Part shown: positions 11,260 to 22,567 of the stretch, piece by piece
How the letters are laid out: every line of letters begins with the position of its first letter
Position numbering within the stretch: position 1 is the first letter of the stretch
Source: Edaphochlamys debaryana
Lineage: Eukaryota; Chlorophyta; Chlorophyceae; Chlamydomonadales
Length of the DNA stretch: 64,000 bases
Assembly: GCA_016858145.1 (NCBI GenBank)
Contig: JAEHOE010000019.1
Span: 1,054,001 to 1,118,000, forward strand
Reading direction: 5' to 3'
The notes under the pieces: model-generated
Told to the model about the DNA's origin: nothing
Database searches by the model: none
The model's input: only the letters and a program-made list of their open reading frames with translations
Translations under genes and position numbers: made by a program

Positions 11260-14200
11260 ATGGCAGCAACCGTGGACAGACGAGCACCGCCTGTGCTTAG
11301 CACGGCTGGGAGTAGTGTGCGGTCAAGCTCCTCGGGAAGTCCGGTTCGAGGGGCTTCGGCAACCCTCAACGCGGACCACTTTCGGGCGGGCGCGCCCGGC
11401 GGTCGCGCCCGGCCATCCACGCAGGATGTCATTACAGGTGCACGGGCCCGCACGGGGGCAAGAGACGGATCCCTCCGCTGAGACGAAATCGCGGGATTGG
11501 AAGGCGTCCCTGGGGCCTGGAGCGGGGGAAGCTATGGGAGACCAGGCGCCAAACACACTCCGCCCGTGTCACCGGCTCCCGGTCCCGGTCCCCCTAACAC
11601 CTGGCTGCGCCACCGATCGCTCCCTCGGCTCACAGAGGCGTTTGGGCGGAGGCTTCATGACCTGAGCCTTGTTTCCGTCAAGGCCCTAAACCAGCTCACG
11701 GCCAGCGCCGCCAAGCTGGAAGCGCAGGCAAGCGGAATGATACCGCCGCTGGCACCTAGTCCATTGCACCTCGGAAGGGCTCGGGGTGCGGGGCCGTGCA
11801 GCGGGACTTTCGCTAGGCGTAGTGCTAGTGCGTGCAGCGGGGCTGGTGGGACAGGAGCCAATGGAGTCTCGGGGCCTACTGACAACCGCGTCCGTCTCTG
11901 CCCGGCAGGTTGCCTCCCGTACCGCGGCCATCTCTCGCACAGCGGCCTCAACCACCGGCGACTCGGGCCTGGGCGGCCACACCACCGCAGGGGGCCTGCT
12001 CGGGCCCGCCACGGGCTCCAAGCGGGCCCTGGGGGCCTCGTTTGGGCCCGTGCCCGGGCCCGGCGATGCGTCCTCCTCTCCCAAGGCCGGCTACAGCTTC
12101 GCCCCTGGGCTCGCTGCAACCGGCGCGACCCAAGCCGACTCGCCGCCCTCCCACACCAGCCCAGACACCAAGCCCGAGCTAGGCGCCGGCATCATGGGTC
12201 GCGGCTCGGCCGTGGTGCGCCTCCTGGCCCTTCAGGACAAGGTCCTGCACGGGGCCATCCTCGCGCAGCAGCAGTCCACCGCCGCGTCGGGCGCCACCAC
12301 GGCCGGCGGGGCGCTGGCCAGCGGGGGCAGCGGCGCGCCGGGCGGCAGCCGCTTCACGGCGCTGGGGCCGCTGGGCGGTGCGGGACTCGAGGGCGTGTCT
12401 CCGGACGAGCGGGAGCGGCTCGACTCGCTGGGGATACGGCACGGCAGCCGGGTGGCTTCCGCGGCGGTGCGTTCTGGGGGCTAAGCGGGGGGCTACGAGG
12501 CTGGGGCGTCATGTCAAGGGCGGCTGCGGCTGGGCCTGCTTGGCTCGGTGCAATCACAGTACAGTGGTTGAAGTTGGGGACAAACGGCGACCACGTTGCT
12601 GCCGGTCAAGGAGCTGGGGCGACAGCTCAGCCGGCTTGCGTGTGCCACCTTCCCCGTCCTACCTCCCTGGTGCCTGGCTCCGTGTCCACGCCCCGTTGCC
12701 CCGCAGGTCCAGCTGTTCCGGCTCACGCCCCGCAAGCTGGACTCAAGAGAGGACGGTTCCCCCACACCACCCAACACGGGGCGCGGGGAGACCTTCGAAG
12801 CGGGGGACGACGGCCGCAGCGTATCGTGAGTGGGGCGCGTGGCAAGAGGATGCGCGGGAAAGGGGCACGGCCACGGCCCTCGCGGCTTGTTGCGGTTACC
12901 GGGACGATGCCGGCCGTGCTACCCCTACCGGTACCCTCTGCCCCCAGCATACCACCTCCTTGGACCACCTGTCCCCACAGTTCAACGGTTCTCACCCACC
13001 CCGCCCTAATCCCCACCCGATCTCCTCCCTTGCCACCCCCGTTCTTTCTCCGCTCCGCCCGCCCCTGCCCTGCCTGCCGCGGCCCCAGCGCCCGCGCCCG
13101 CGCCAAGCTGCAGAGCACGGTGCGGCAGCACATGCTGGCGAAGCGGGAGTACCACCTCATGAACAAGTTCATCAAACACCTGGAGGTGCGCGCGAATGGT
13201 TGATGGGGCGATGGGACTGGACTGGGTTGGCACTGACTTTGCAGGGTAGCGAGGGCAAACACGGGGGGGTCGTGGTGGGGAGCCCTGGGATCGTGCGCAC
13301 AAGACGTGCGTGCGTAGGGGGGACCCGTCCTTGCGATTCAGCCCGGCCCCAGCATTCCTGCTCCTCTTCTAACGAAATCCCACCACCACCACGACCACCA
13401 CCACCACCACCACCACCACACCCACCCGCAGGAGGCGGATGAACTGTCGCTGATCAACCGGGCCAGGTGCGCGCCCCGCTGTCACGCATGGCAGTATGGG
13501 CTGCTTTGGGAGTGGGGTTGTAGATCACTCGCACGTCGCAGGCACTCGCGCCAAGCGCCCCAACTGGGCTTCACGCAGCGGTGGAGCGCGCCCTGACCAG
13601 CTGCCCCTGTGCCCATGCTTCTCCACACGCCTCCCTTTCCTCGCCCCTGCCTCCTCCCACCTCTCCGAACCATCCCAGGAGCTTCACCAAGCAGGAATCC
13701 TCCCGCAACAGCAGCGCCAACAGCAGCCGCCGCAACCTCTCGCGGAACGTCTCGACCTCACTGGACGCCAAGTACGGCTCCTTTGCGGCCGCCCGTCCTG
13801 TGGTCCCCCCCGGCCAGAGCGCCGTCGCCCGCCTGCCCACCTTCACCGCACACCACGCCTCCGGAATCGCGGCCGCGGCGGCGCAGCGGATGCACCCGAG
13901 TGCAGCCGCAGCGGCCGCGGGTGCGGCGGCGGAGGCGGCGCGCGCGAGCAGCAGCGGTCAGGGCAGCCGACCGGGCAGCGTGGGGGGTAGCCCGGAGGGG
14001 AGCCGGAGGCCCACGCCGCGCGGGGGCAATGCGGGGGCGCAGGAGCCCATCCCCGAGGGCAGCGGCGAGGGCGAGGGCGAGGGCGAAGCCGCGGTGGCGG
14101 GGGTGGAGGCGCAGGCGCCGCCTGGGCCGCCCAAGGAGCCGGCCGTGGGTGAGTTGCGTTGCGGATGCTCGGGAGTAAAGCGCGCACTTTTGTGGGGTGT

Positions 14201-17200
14201 AGCGTGCAGAGGTCCTTGCCTCAGTGGTACCGGTACTTGCCAGAAGGAGCGATAGCGGCCCTTCTCTTGCCTCCAGCGGTATCGCTGGGATGGATGGCTC
14301 TTCTCACCTTGCCCTTTGCTCTCATCGCTTGCGTCGTGCCCCTTTTCCCACCGCCCAGATTTGTCGGCCATGTCCACCGGGCAGCGCCGAGCCATGGACC
14401 TTCTGGACGGGCTCGCACATGTGGGCCGGGGGCGTGGGGCCTGGAACGGACGGTTGAGGGGGCCTAGCTCGTCGAGTGTCAAGAGTGAAGGCTCAGGGCC
14501 AAGGCCAAAAGGAACACGCGTCTTATCCTTCCACGCCCACTCCTCCCGCCCATCCCAACCCCCAATGTCTCCATCCCCATCCCCTTCCCCTGGCTCTCCC
14601 TCCTCGGCTGACGCCACGCAGGCGGTGTCAGTCGACGCCTCGCCCAGCCCCAGCCGCAGCGGCCAGGCCCCCCTGGACGGCGCCTCCCGGCCCAGCTCGC
14701 GCCTCTCCCCGCAGCGCCCCGCCTCCCGCCAGGTGGTGCCCTCGCTGTCCTTCGCCCACCAGTTCGGGTTCGAGGGCGTGCAGACCGCTCCGCACAGCCC
14801 CACCACGCTGCCCGCTGTGAGTCTTAAACGGTACCCTAGTTGGGACGCGAGCGTACCGGTATGTGCCCTCACGGCGCCTGGCTATGTGCTTGCCGTCCAC
14901 GAGCCCTACCCGGTACCGGCATCGCATGCCGGCATCCCGCTGCCCTTGTGTCGAATCGAGCTTCCGTTCGCCTGGCTGGATGCTTGGCCTGCTCTGACTT
15001 ACTGCGGTGCGCGTATGTCCGTGTGCGTGTGCGACAGTTGTACGACGGAGAGTCGCGCGCGGCCTTCAGCGGCACGTACGGCAGCCCCGAGCGCATGGCC
15101 GAGCGCCTGCGCATGGGCCTGGACCTGGCCGTCAAGTCAAACCCCGCAGGTTGGTTGATCATGTTCGGTTGGCGGTTGGGAGCTGGAAGTTGTCGGGCAT
15201 ACTTTGTTATATGGTTGGTTGCGTGCTGACCCGTGTGTCTTGTGGCACGGCGGCCCCCTCCGTGCAGGTTTCCGGGAGGAGGCGGCCGCGGCGGAGGTGG
15301 CATTGTACCGACAGGTGGGGCGGGGCCCTTGCTTTGGGGTTTCTGGAGTACAGGCGAGCGCTGTACACAGTAATTTTGGCTGCGGCGCCGGTGCCGGCCC
15401 TTGCGCACGTGATGCTTGACTTTCTCACAGGGGCAGTCGCCCTCCCGCAAGCCTCTCAAGCCGCCTGGCCCCCACCTGCCCCCCGCCCTTCCCGCCTCCC
15501 CGTGTGCAGGTGGCCGGCCGCGGTCGCACGGCCCTCAGGCGCACGCTGGAGCAACCCAGGGACGCCCACGCCGCCGCTGATCTGGCTCGCCAGGTGGGCT
15601 CGGGCGTGTACCTTTCATCGGTAGAACCAGAACCACGACCGTTAGCACGCCCCTCGCCCCCGTCCATCCCATCCCCCACACCCCTCTACCCACCACCCCG
15701 CCCCACACACACCTCCCACCCTCCCGCACGCCCCGCACCCCCAGGTCACGCTACTCCACATCTGCCGCCCCTACTTCCTGCCGCCCGCCAAGCCCCCGCC
15801 CGACGTGGCGCTCCCCCGCCGCGCCCCCGGCAAGGGCCTGGCCCGGCAGCCCACGCTGACCCCCGAGCACGAGGCCCCCCTGGACTCGGTGTTCCTCCCC
15901 CGCGTGTCGGACAACGACAGCGGAGACATGGTGGACACACACGCGGGTGTGCGGGGGCGGGGGTGGGGCGGGTGTGTGTAAAGGCGGTGTGGTGTTGGGG
16001 GGCGGTTGGGGGTGTGCATGCGGGTGCGGCGGCGTGGGGCGGAGACCGTGTGGGAGATCTGAGGGTGTGCGGAAGTCTGGCGGCGTGCACCCGCGACACT
16101 CCTTTCCTCATGTCCGCCCCTGCTGCAGTCCGGGAGCGCCAGGTCCGCAAGGACTGGAACCGTGTGGTGCGCAAGGACAACTTCAGGGCCATGTTCGCCC
16201 GCGACGACCCGGGCGTGGCGGCGGGCACCGCGGGCCTTGGGGCCAGCCTGGACGCTGTGAGAGGGGCCTGGGGGGGGGAGGGGTGGAAGAGACGGGGAGG
16301 GCGTGCTGGGAGGGGCAGCGGTGGGCTCCAAAGCAAGAACAGGGCAGGGGAAAGAGCGTAGGGGCTCGAGCGCCTGTGCATGGAGCGGGTTCAGAGTACC
16401 GGTAGATGGAGGGTTGGGGTTGTGGCGCTGGGCTCCAACTCGTGCTGAGCCCCTGCATGCGCTGCGTGCTGCGCAGGTCCTGGCGGTGCTGCTGCGCCAC
16501 AAGGACAGCCTGCGGTCGTCCTTCACCTACTACGGCATGCAGGGTGGGCATGCGGGGAGGGATGGGGCGGGGGATTCTGGCAGCGGTGCCACTCCGGCGA
16601 GCCGGCCACTCTCCCCACCACGGGCCCCGAACCACCTCCATTCCAAACCCCCTCAACCCCACACCCACCCACCCGATCCCCTCCACCCTAAACCCCCAGG
16701 CACCAACGTCTCCGACGCCTGCTTCACAGTGGGGCACAACGAGTGGCGCGCCTTCGTTGGGGACTGCGGCCTCATCGCAGGGCAGGGGGGGCAGGCGGGG
16801 GCAGGCGGCGGGTCGCGCCTGGGCACGCCCTCCACCAGCCCCAGCCGCCTCGGCACCCCCGCCGCCGGCGCCGCGCGCGTGCCGCCGCTCAAACTGCCCG
16901 GGGCCCGGCCCGGCACCAGCCCGGGGATGCAGGCGCCGGATAAGGGCGCGGGCGCGGGCGTGGGAGCGGGTGTGGCGGGGCCGGGGCGCGAGGCGTCCCA
17001 GTCCAGCCCTGCGTCGCCGCGCGGGGCCTCGCGGGGCGTCATCCCGCTCCTGCAGCAGGCGGACACTGTGTTCGCGGCTGTCAACTGGGAGGCGGACAAG
17101 CGGAGTGCCGAGGCAGAGGTGTGTGTCGGGGGGGGGGCTCCCGGGGTGGGGGTGGGGAGGTTAGGGGGGGTGAGGGCTGCGGGGTGAAGCTGCGGGGCTG

Positions 17201-19549
17201 TGGTGGCGGTGGGGCCTGGCAGGGCGGCGGGGCGAGGCTGTTGGACCTGGCGACGCGTACGGGGTTCTTCGTACTGCCGAGGCGCCGGGACCCCCTATCC
17301 CACCCCACACCACCCCAAGCCCACCCGCCCTCCCCCTTTCACTTATCCGCCCGCTCCAGGTCAACGCCGACCGGGCGCTGATGCGGTTCGAGTGGTACGA
17401 GGCGCTCATCCGTATGGCGGTCATACGCCACGTCAAGGGCGGGGCGCACCTGGGTGAGCACAGGCCGCGGGCGTGTGTGCGGCGGGGAGCAGCGGGAAGC
17501 AGCGGGGAGGGTTCCACAGGACATGGCAGGGCGGGCGGCAGATATCGTGAGGGCGTAGTTTGCGCCGCGTGGGCCCACAGCCGCTGCTCTCTCCCTCCCC
17601 CTCCCCTATCCCCTCCCCCCTCCCCTGTCCCGTCCCCCTACCCCCAAGGCTCCATCGCCGACGCCCTGGAGCACATGTGGTCCCGCGAGGTGCTCCCCCG
17701 CCTGCCCCCCGAGGCCCTGGTGGAGCCCAACGCGTGGCGCCGGGCCCGCCTCTACGCGGACGCAGGCGCCAACGAGGTGCTCGCGGACAACATGGGCACG
17801 CTCACGGTGCGGGGGTGGTGCGGTTGGTGGGTGGTGGTTGGCGGTTGATGTTCGGGGCCCGGATGGTATGGGCATGAGGCTGGGGGTGGTGGGACCTTGC
17901 GGGCCTGTGGGACTCGGGGCTTGAGTGCCTTGCTTGGCCTCCGCAGCCCCCCGCCCCTGTCAGCCTGCACCCCCCATACCCTCACCCGCACCCCTTCCCT
18001 CTCATCCTTTTCCACCACCCCCTCCCCAGGCCGTGTACAACCTGTACCGCGCCTCCAACAAGAACAAGCTGCTGCACCTAGAGGACTGGGTGGGGCTGCT
18101 CAGCACGCACGGCATGCTGGGTGAGCGCAGCACGGGCGCAGCACGCGTCGCGCGAGTGCGCTTGTACCCGCCTTCTCACGCTCCCGCCCCGCCGCTCCCC
18201 TCAACCTCGTCCCTCGTCCCTCACCCTGCCACCGCCCGCGGCCCAGTCGCTGACCACAGGACCTCTCCACTTCCCCCTCTCTTTCCCTCTCTCCCTCACC
18301 AACCGCCCTCCCGCCTCTCCCCTCCACCCCACCCCCACCCACCCCCCCAGGCGAGGCCACCGGCCTCTCCGCACGTGACGCCAAGCTGGCCTTCGCCCGG
18401 TCCCTGTGTGTGGTGGTGGACGAGCTGGGGCGCTGGGGCCGCGCCACGGGGGCGGACCGCTGCGACTTCCTGGAGGGGCTGTGCCGCCTGGCGGAGGCGC
18501 TGGAGCCGCCGGACCGGGAGGAGGTGGGGCCGGTAGAGGGCGTGGGAAGGGGTGTAGTCTGTGTTTGGGGATGAGAGGGACAGGAGAGGAGGAGAGAGGC
18601 GGGAGGGAGCGGGAGGCAGCGAGGGAGAGCGGGAGGAAGGAGCGCTGCCCTGCTTCAAGGAGGGCTGCCCCAACCCCCAACCACCAACCACCAACCACCA
18701 ACCACCCCTCCCCCCAGGTGGCGACTGCGCTCCACCAGCACCTGGGCCTCAACATGGGGCAGCTCGAGGTGGCCATGACGCACCCCTGGCTGTGCTACTA
18801 CACGCTGGTGAGCTAGTGGGGGGGGACGTCGGGGGCCTTCTTCGAGGGAGGGACCGTTGTGGAGGAGCGGTTGTGGGGCTGCATTGCCTGGTGGCCTTGT
18901 TCTTGGTCGTGGCAAGCGGGAGACAGGTGGGTGTATCGCTTGACGCCCGGCTCAAGCGCACAGGCAGTCAGGCTTCTTGCCCTTGCATGGCGATTTCCCG
19001 CGGTCCCTAAGCCCTCCCTCTCTCCATCTCCCCTCCTCGCCCCTTGCACGCACGCAGATACCCCCCGTCACGCTAATGGCTCGGCGCAGGGCCGCGCAGG
19101 AGGCGGCCGTGGAGCGGCGGGCCGCCGCCGAGGCCGCGGCAGCCGCCGCCGCCGAGGCGGCGCGCGCCGCCGAAGGCAGCGCCGCCACTTACCTCTCCCC
19201 CCGGCCCTCCGGCGCCGCCGACGGCCCATCCCTACCCGCCACAACCGCCCCTGATCTGACGTCATCAGCTTCCGTACAGCCCCTGCTCCAGGGCGTGCTG
19301 TCGGGCTCGCTCGTCGTCGGCTCGCGGCCGGGATCCGCTGCCTCGGTGGCGGCTCGCCTGGGCTCGCCGCCGGCGGCGCTGCCGCCGCCGCCGCCGCCGG
19401 GGCCTGAGCTGCCGCCGCTGGTAGACAGACTGGAGGGGCTGTTGGACCTGCTGCTGGGGAGGCTGAGGGAGCGATGGGAGTGCGAGGACGATGGCCAGCT
19501 GGCGGTGCGGCTGCAGGCGGCGGCCAAGAGCATCTCGTCGGACTTGTAG
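11260..19549 (+). CDS. Large 22-exon protein of unknown function
   Basis: Splice signals and phases connect 22 exons: 11260-11437, 11546-11727, 11909-12466, 12707-12825, 13089-13185, 13432-13466, 13679-14148, 14359-14420, 14622-14816, 15038-15149, 15268-15314, 15510-15593, 15745-15946, 16129-16256, 16477-16543, 16700-17118, 17360-17453, 17649-17806, 18030-18120, 18351-18523, 18718-18807 and 19058-19549. The sum is 4,053 bases, in frame throughout, about 1,350 residues. The N-terminal half is low-complexity Ser/Ala/Gly/Pro with short helices. From exon 13 onward it is a helical, conserved-looking region, with blocks such as NEWRAFVGDCGLI, FEWYEALIRMAVIRHV and CDFLEGLCRLAEAL spaced like degenerate paired helices. 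The C terminus is an Ala/Arg coiled segment, a proline run and a Leu-rich helix. Pattern 'W-x-x-F ... F-x-x-x-L-x-R-x-A' recalls some ciliary EF-hand-like proteins, but no calcium loop is visible, so I assign no function. The first two exons are the least certain; the second intron would use a GC donor. Confidence 0.65.
13381..13430. repeat. CCA trinucleotide tract ending at a splice acceptor
   Basis: A run of CAC/CCA triplets with one CGA interruption fills the 3' end of the intron before the 35-bp exon 13432-13466. It runs directly into the CAG acceptor and acts as its pyrimidine-rich tract. Confidence 0.8.
18672..18712. repeat. Short tandem repeat of CCACCAA in intron
   Basis: About four to five copies of a 7-bp unit (CAACCAC) lie in the last part of the intron before exon 18718-18807. 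A purine-rich GGGAGGAGAG tract lies just upstream in the same intron. Confidence 0.7.
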
Positions 19550-19757
19550 AGCGTACGGAAGTACGGATTGAGGTACGGCATGGGGTGTACGGCAGTACGG
19601 GGTGGGGATAGCGGGAGGGGTACGGTACCGTACGTTCGTCACGGCCGTGGTGGTGTCCAAGCGGAGGAGGGCCGGGATGAACGACAACACGATGCAGTGG
19701 GAAGCGGAGTGGCCCCAGGGATCAAGACCGTGTGCCTCGAGGCCGCAGGGGTGTTCG

Positions 19758-19762
19758 TGTAA
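19758..19762 (+). terminator. TGTAA poly(A) signal
   Basis: TGTAA, the usual volvocine polyadenylation signal, occurs 209 bp after the stop of the 22-exon gene and is the first such motif there. Confidence 0.6.
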
Positions 19763-20277
19763 GTTCTTGCTGGGCTCGTGTGGAGGTGCAGGGCTGGATC
19801 ATGGATGTGTTGAGGGCTTGAGGCAGGGCAGGCTGTGGATTGGCATGGACTGGGTTGGGTCTTGTGGGGGTGATGCGGTGCGTGTTGTCGGAAGCAGCAT
19901 GAGGCAGGGTATGGCAATCGCAGGTGCAGCTGTGTCTTCATCGTTCTTTCAAGGCTTTCGGCACCCCTGTGCCGGACAGCTAGTTCTGGGCACCGAGCAG
20001 TCCGGGAGGGGGAGTACCGTACTCGCAGGGGCCGTGCACGGGCAGTCGGGGGTTTGGGGGGGCAGTGGTTGCGGTGATGTGCACGCACGGGCAGAGGGAG
20101 AAGCCCTGCTGAGGGAAGCAGGGCTGTGATCAGGGCGCGCTGGCAGGGCCACTGCCGGTGGCACAGATGGCATGCTGACGGGAACCCTCGGGGACCAAGC
20201 TGCAGGTTGCACGGGGGAAGTCACCGAGCCGGACGTGGAGCACATAGGGCCTCAGTTGCAAAGCGGACGAGCCTCGT

Positions 20278-20282
20278 TTACA
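20278..20282 (-). terminator. TGTAA poly(A) signal for germin-like gene A
   Basis: TTACA on the plus strand, TGTAA on the minus strand, 256 bp beyond the stop at 20538. The two converging genes therefore end about 500 bp apart (19762 versus 20278). Confidence 0.5.
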
Positions 20283-20537
20283 CTGCTCCGGCGGCACTAC
20301 AACTGTGGCCTTTCCTTTGTGCATCTGTTATCAGGCACACGTCACCTGCCTTGTTTCCCTTCATCTGGCAGGCGCACGTGCACCTGCCAGCATTATTATG
20401 CCTTAGCCCCGTACCTACGCTTCACCTTTGCCGCCCCAGGCCCGCCCGCCCCACTTGCCACTACACCAGGACACGAGTTGCTCCTCTGCTTGCATGCCAC
20501 CGCCAGCTATCTAACCTATCGAGCGAGCGGCTTGAGC

Positions 20538-21893
20538 CTACGCATTCCGCCTTTCCTGGCACCGCTCCAGGCACTTGGAGTCGGCCACCCACAGACCCTG
20601 CGGCTGAGGCGGGTTGCGGCCGTAGGTCGCCCGCAGATATTCTGGTCCCGCAGCCGCGAGGTTCAGTGGGATGTTGATGGTGCCGATGTAGCGCGCATTG
20701 AAGAAGATGTGGGTGTGGGCCTGGTTGCAGGTGGGGTTGTAGAGGTAGTGGTTCCAGCCTGGGGGGTGGGGGATGAGGGGGCCCGGGACGGCTGAGAAGT
20801 GTGGGGGCAAGGAGGGCCGTGCGTGTGGAATCCACGAGGCAGGGTAGCTGGACGCGACACGCGAGTCGAAGGGCAGCAGCGCGCGACCGGGGTTGAACTA
20901 CCCACGACCCATGGGCCCCGCTCAGCGCCCCGCTGACTCCGCCCCCCATCCCCGCCGAGTCCCCGGGCCCCACACACGAACGTACCCTTGGGGAAGACCA
21001 CGTTCTGACCTGCCTCCAGAGTGCGCTTGTAGACCTGGGTGGAGGTGTGATGGGGGGAGCGTGCTTCCTTGCAACATACTCTCGGCCTTCCCCCCCCCCC
21101 CCCCAAGCTGGGACAGAGCTGCAGCACGCAGTGCCGCGTCGGCTGCCCTGCATCCTGCCAAGCCCGTGGGCATGCAGGGGGGTGATGAGGCCAGGAGGTG
21201 GCCTCCTGGTCTAGGCGGCCCCCTGGCGGGCCAGTTGGAGCGTGGATGGAGAGTAGAACCCCCGCCCGGGTCAACGGGCCGTTCGGGCTCACCGTGTGGT
21301 TGGGCGCCAGCAGCAGGGCCTCGATCCTGCCCGACACCACGATGAGCAGCTCGTCGGCCGCGTAGTGGGTGTGGAGCGCCCGGTACACGCAGGGGCCCTG
21401 CGGGGAAACGCGGGGGGCAGCAGGGAGGGGGAGGGCAGCAGGGCATTGCGGGCAGGGCAGGGTAAGGGGGGTCACGGAAGCACCGTGGGCATGAGGGGGA
21501 GGGCCGGCCCTGAGCCCGCGGCATGGTGCAGCTGCACGCCTTGATGGGCGGTGATGTCATGGATCTTCCGTTGAGCGCGGCAGGCCGAGTTGGAGGTTTG
21601 AAGTAACTGCTGCGGCGCGTCCCCCTTCGGAGCAGCGGCTGCCTAAGCCTGCCTGATAGGCTAGCGCGAGTCGAAACCCGAGGAGGAGCCGCTCGCAGGC
21701 TGCTTACCAGAGTAGCACGAGCCGCGTTCAGCTCAGCGATTGGGCTCCCGCCCTGAACGGCCGTTGTCAAGTTGTTGGATGGCCAAGGCAGGAGTACCGG
21801 GCGCATGTCGATCGCGTAGGGGTCAACCTGACCGTTGACTCCTGCTATCAGCATTGCTGCCACTACGCAGAAGAACGCGTACAGTCCAGCCAT
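20538..21893 (-). CDS. Germin-like secreted cupin A
   Basis: Four exons, 21893-21708, 21397-21293, 21034-20986 and 20758-20538, give 186 residues. The start is the ATG opening a signal peptide, MAGLYAFFCVVAAMLIAGVNG, probably cleaved near GQ; an upstream in-frame TTG is ignored. Exon 2 carries germin box 1: HTHYAADELLIVVSG has the two His and the Glu that bind manganese. Exons 3 and 4 give box 2 as PKG joined to WNHYLYN, which fits P-x-G-x-x-H-x-x-x-N with the third metal His. This is a single-cupin bicupin-fold protein of normal germin-like size, likely in the periplasm or wall. Known germin activities are oxalate oxidase, superoxide dismutase or none; sequence alone does not decide. A second paralogue lies directly upstream on the same strand. 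Confidence 0.88.
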
Positions 21894-22567
21894 GGCGCAA
21901 GTTGTATCGGATGGCAAGTCGCGCGGAACGACCCCTTGTACAAGTTACAGCTTCTTTTGCTGGCTACACGTGTCGAGGCATTGGTGCGTGATGGTATCGT
22001 TGCATGGCAGTGCGTGCGCGATATTAACCAATTCGCGCCGTACCGTCAGGTTTGTCAGACTTGCTGCGCTCGACTCTCCTGTAGCGGGCGGGCAGGCCAG
22101 TCTGCGGCTCGCGTAATCATACAACGAATCCGCAGTTACCAGGCGATATGCTCGCGCGACCTGCACGCACGTGGCCATGGCGTGACACATTTGGCGAGGC
22201 GTGTCGACTCGCGCACGTCACACAACATACTGCTCTAGCACGGCAACCCATGTCAAGTTCGACGACACCGCGGGGCGCAGCGTAAAGACCTCTTTAAATC
22301 CTGAGAGGTAACGGCCTGGCACGCAACAGCGGCCCACGGTAACACAACGCACGAACAGCGCCCCAACACGGCCGCAACACGCCTGACCGTGGACACGAAC
22401 ATAGCATCCCCGGCCACGTGGTGGTTCGCAGTACAGGTCCGTCAGTACCATTTTTCAGCCTATGCCCGTGTCTGGACCCACCCCTCGCTCGCCCTCGACC
22501 CGGTTCCACCGTCACATTGCGTTGCTTGACCCTTGGCTCGCATCTCCCGAATCGACCCCCCGGCCCC
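21894..22567. other. Spacer between the two germin-like genes
   Basis: This 0.67-kb spacer must hold the promoter of cupin A and the 3' UTR of cupin B. I see no TATA box on the minus strand near 21894 and no TGTAA just after cupin B. Nothing else is recognisable. Confidence 0.5.

Noticed and set aside
11497..13203. Continuous 568-residue open frame
   Set aside because: It has no ATG start, and other parts of it run through introns in the wrong frame. Only small pieces (exons 11546-11727 and 13089-13185) belong to the real gene.
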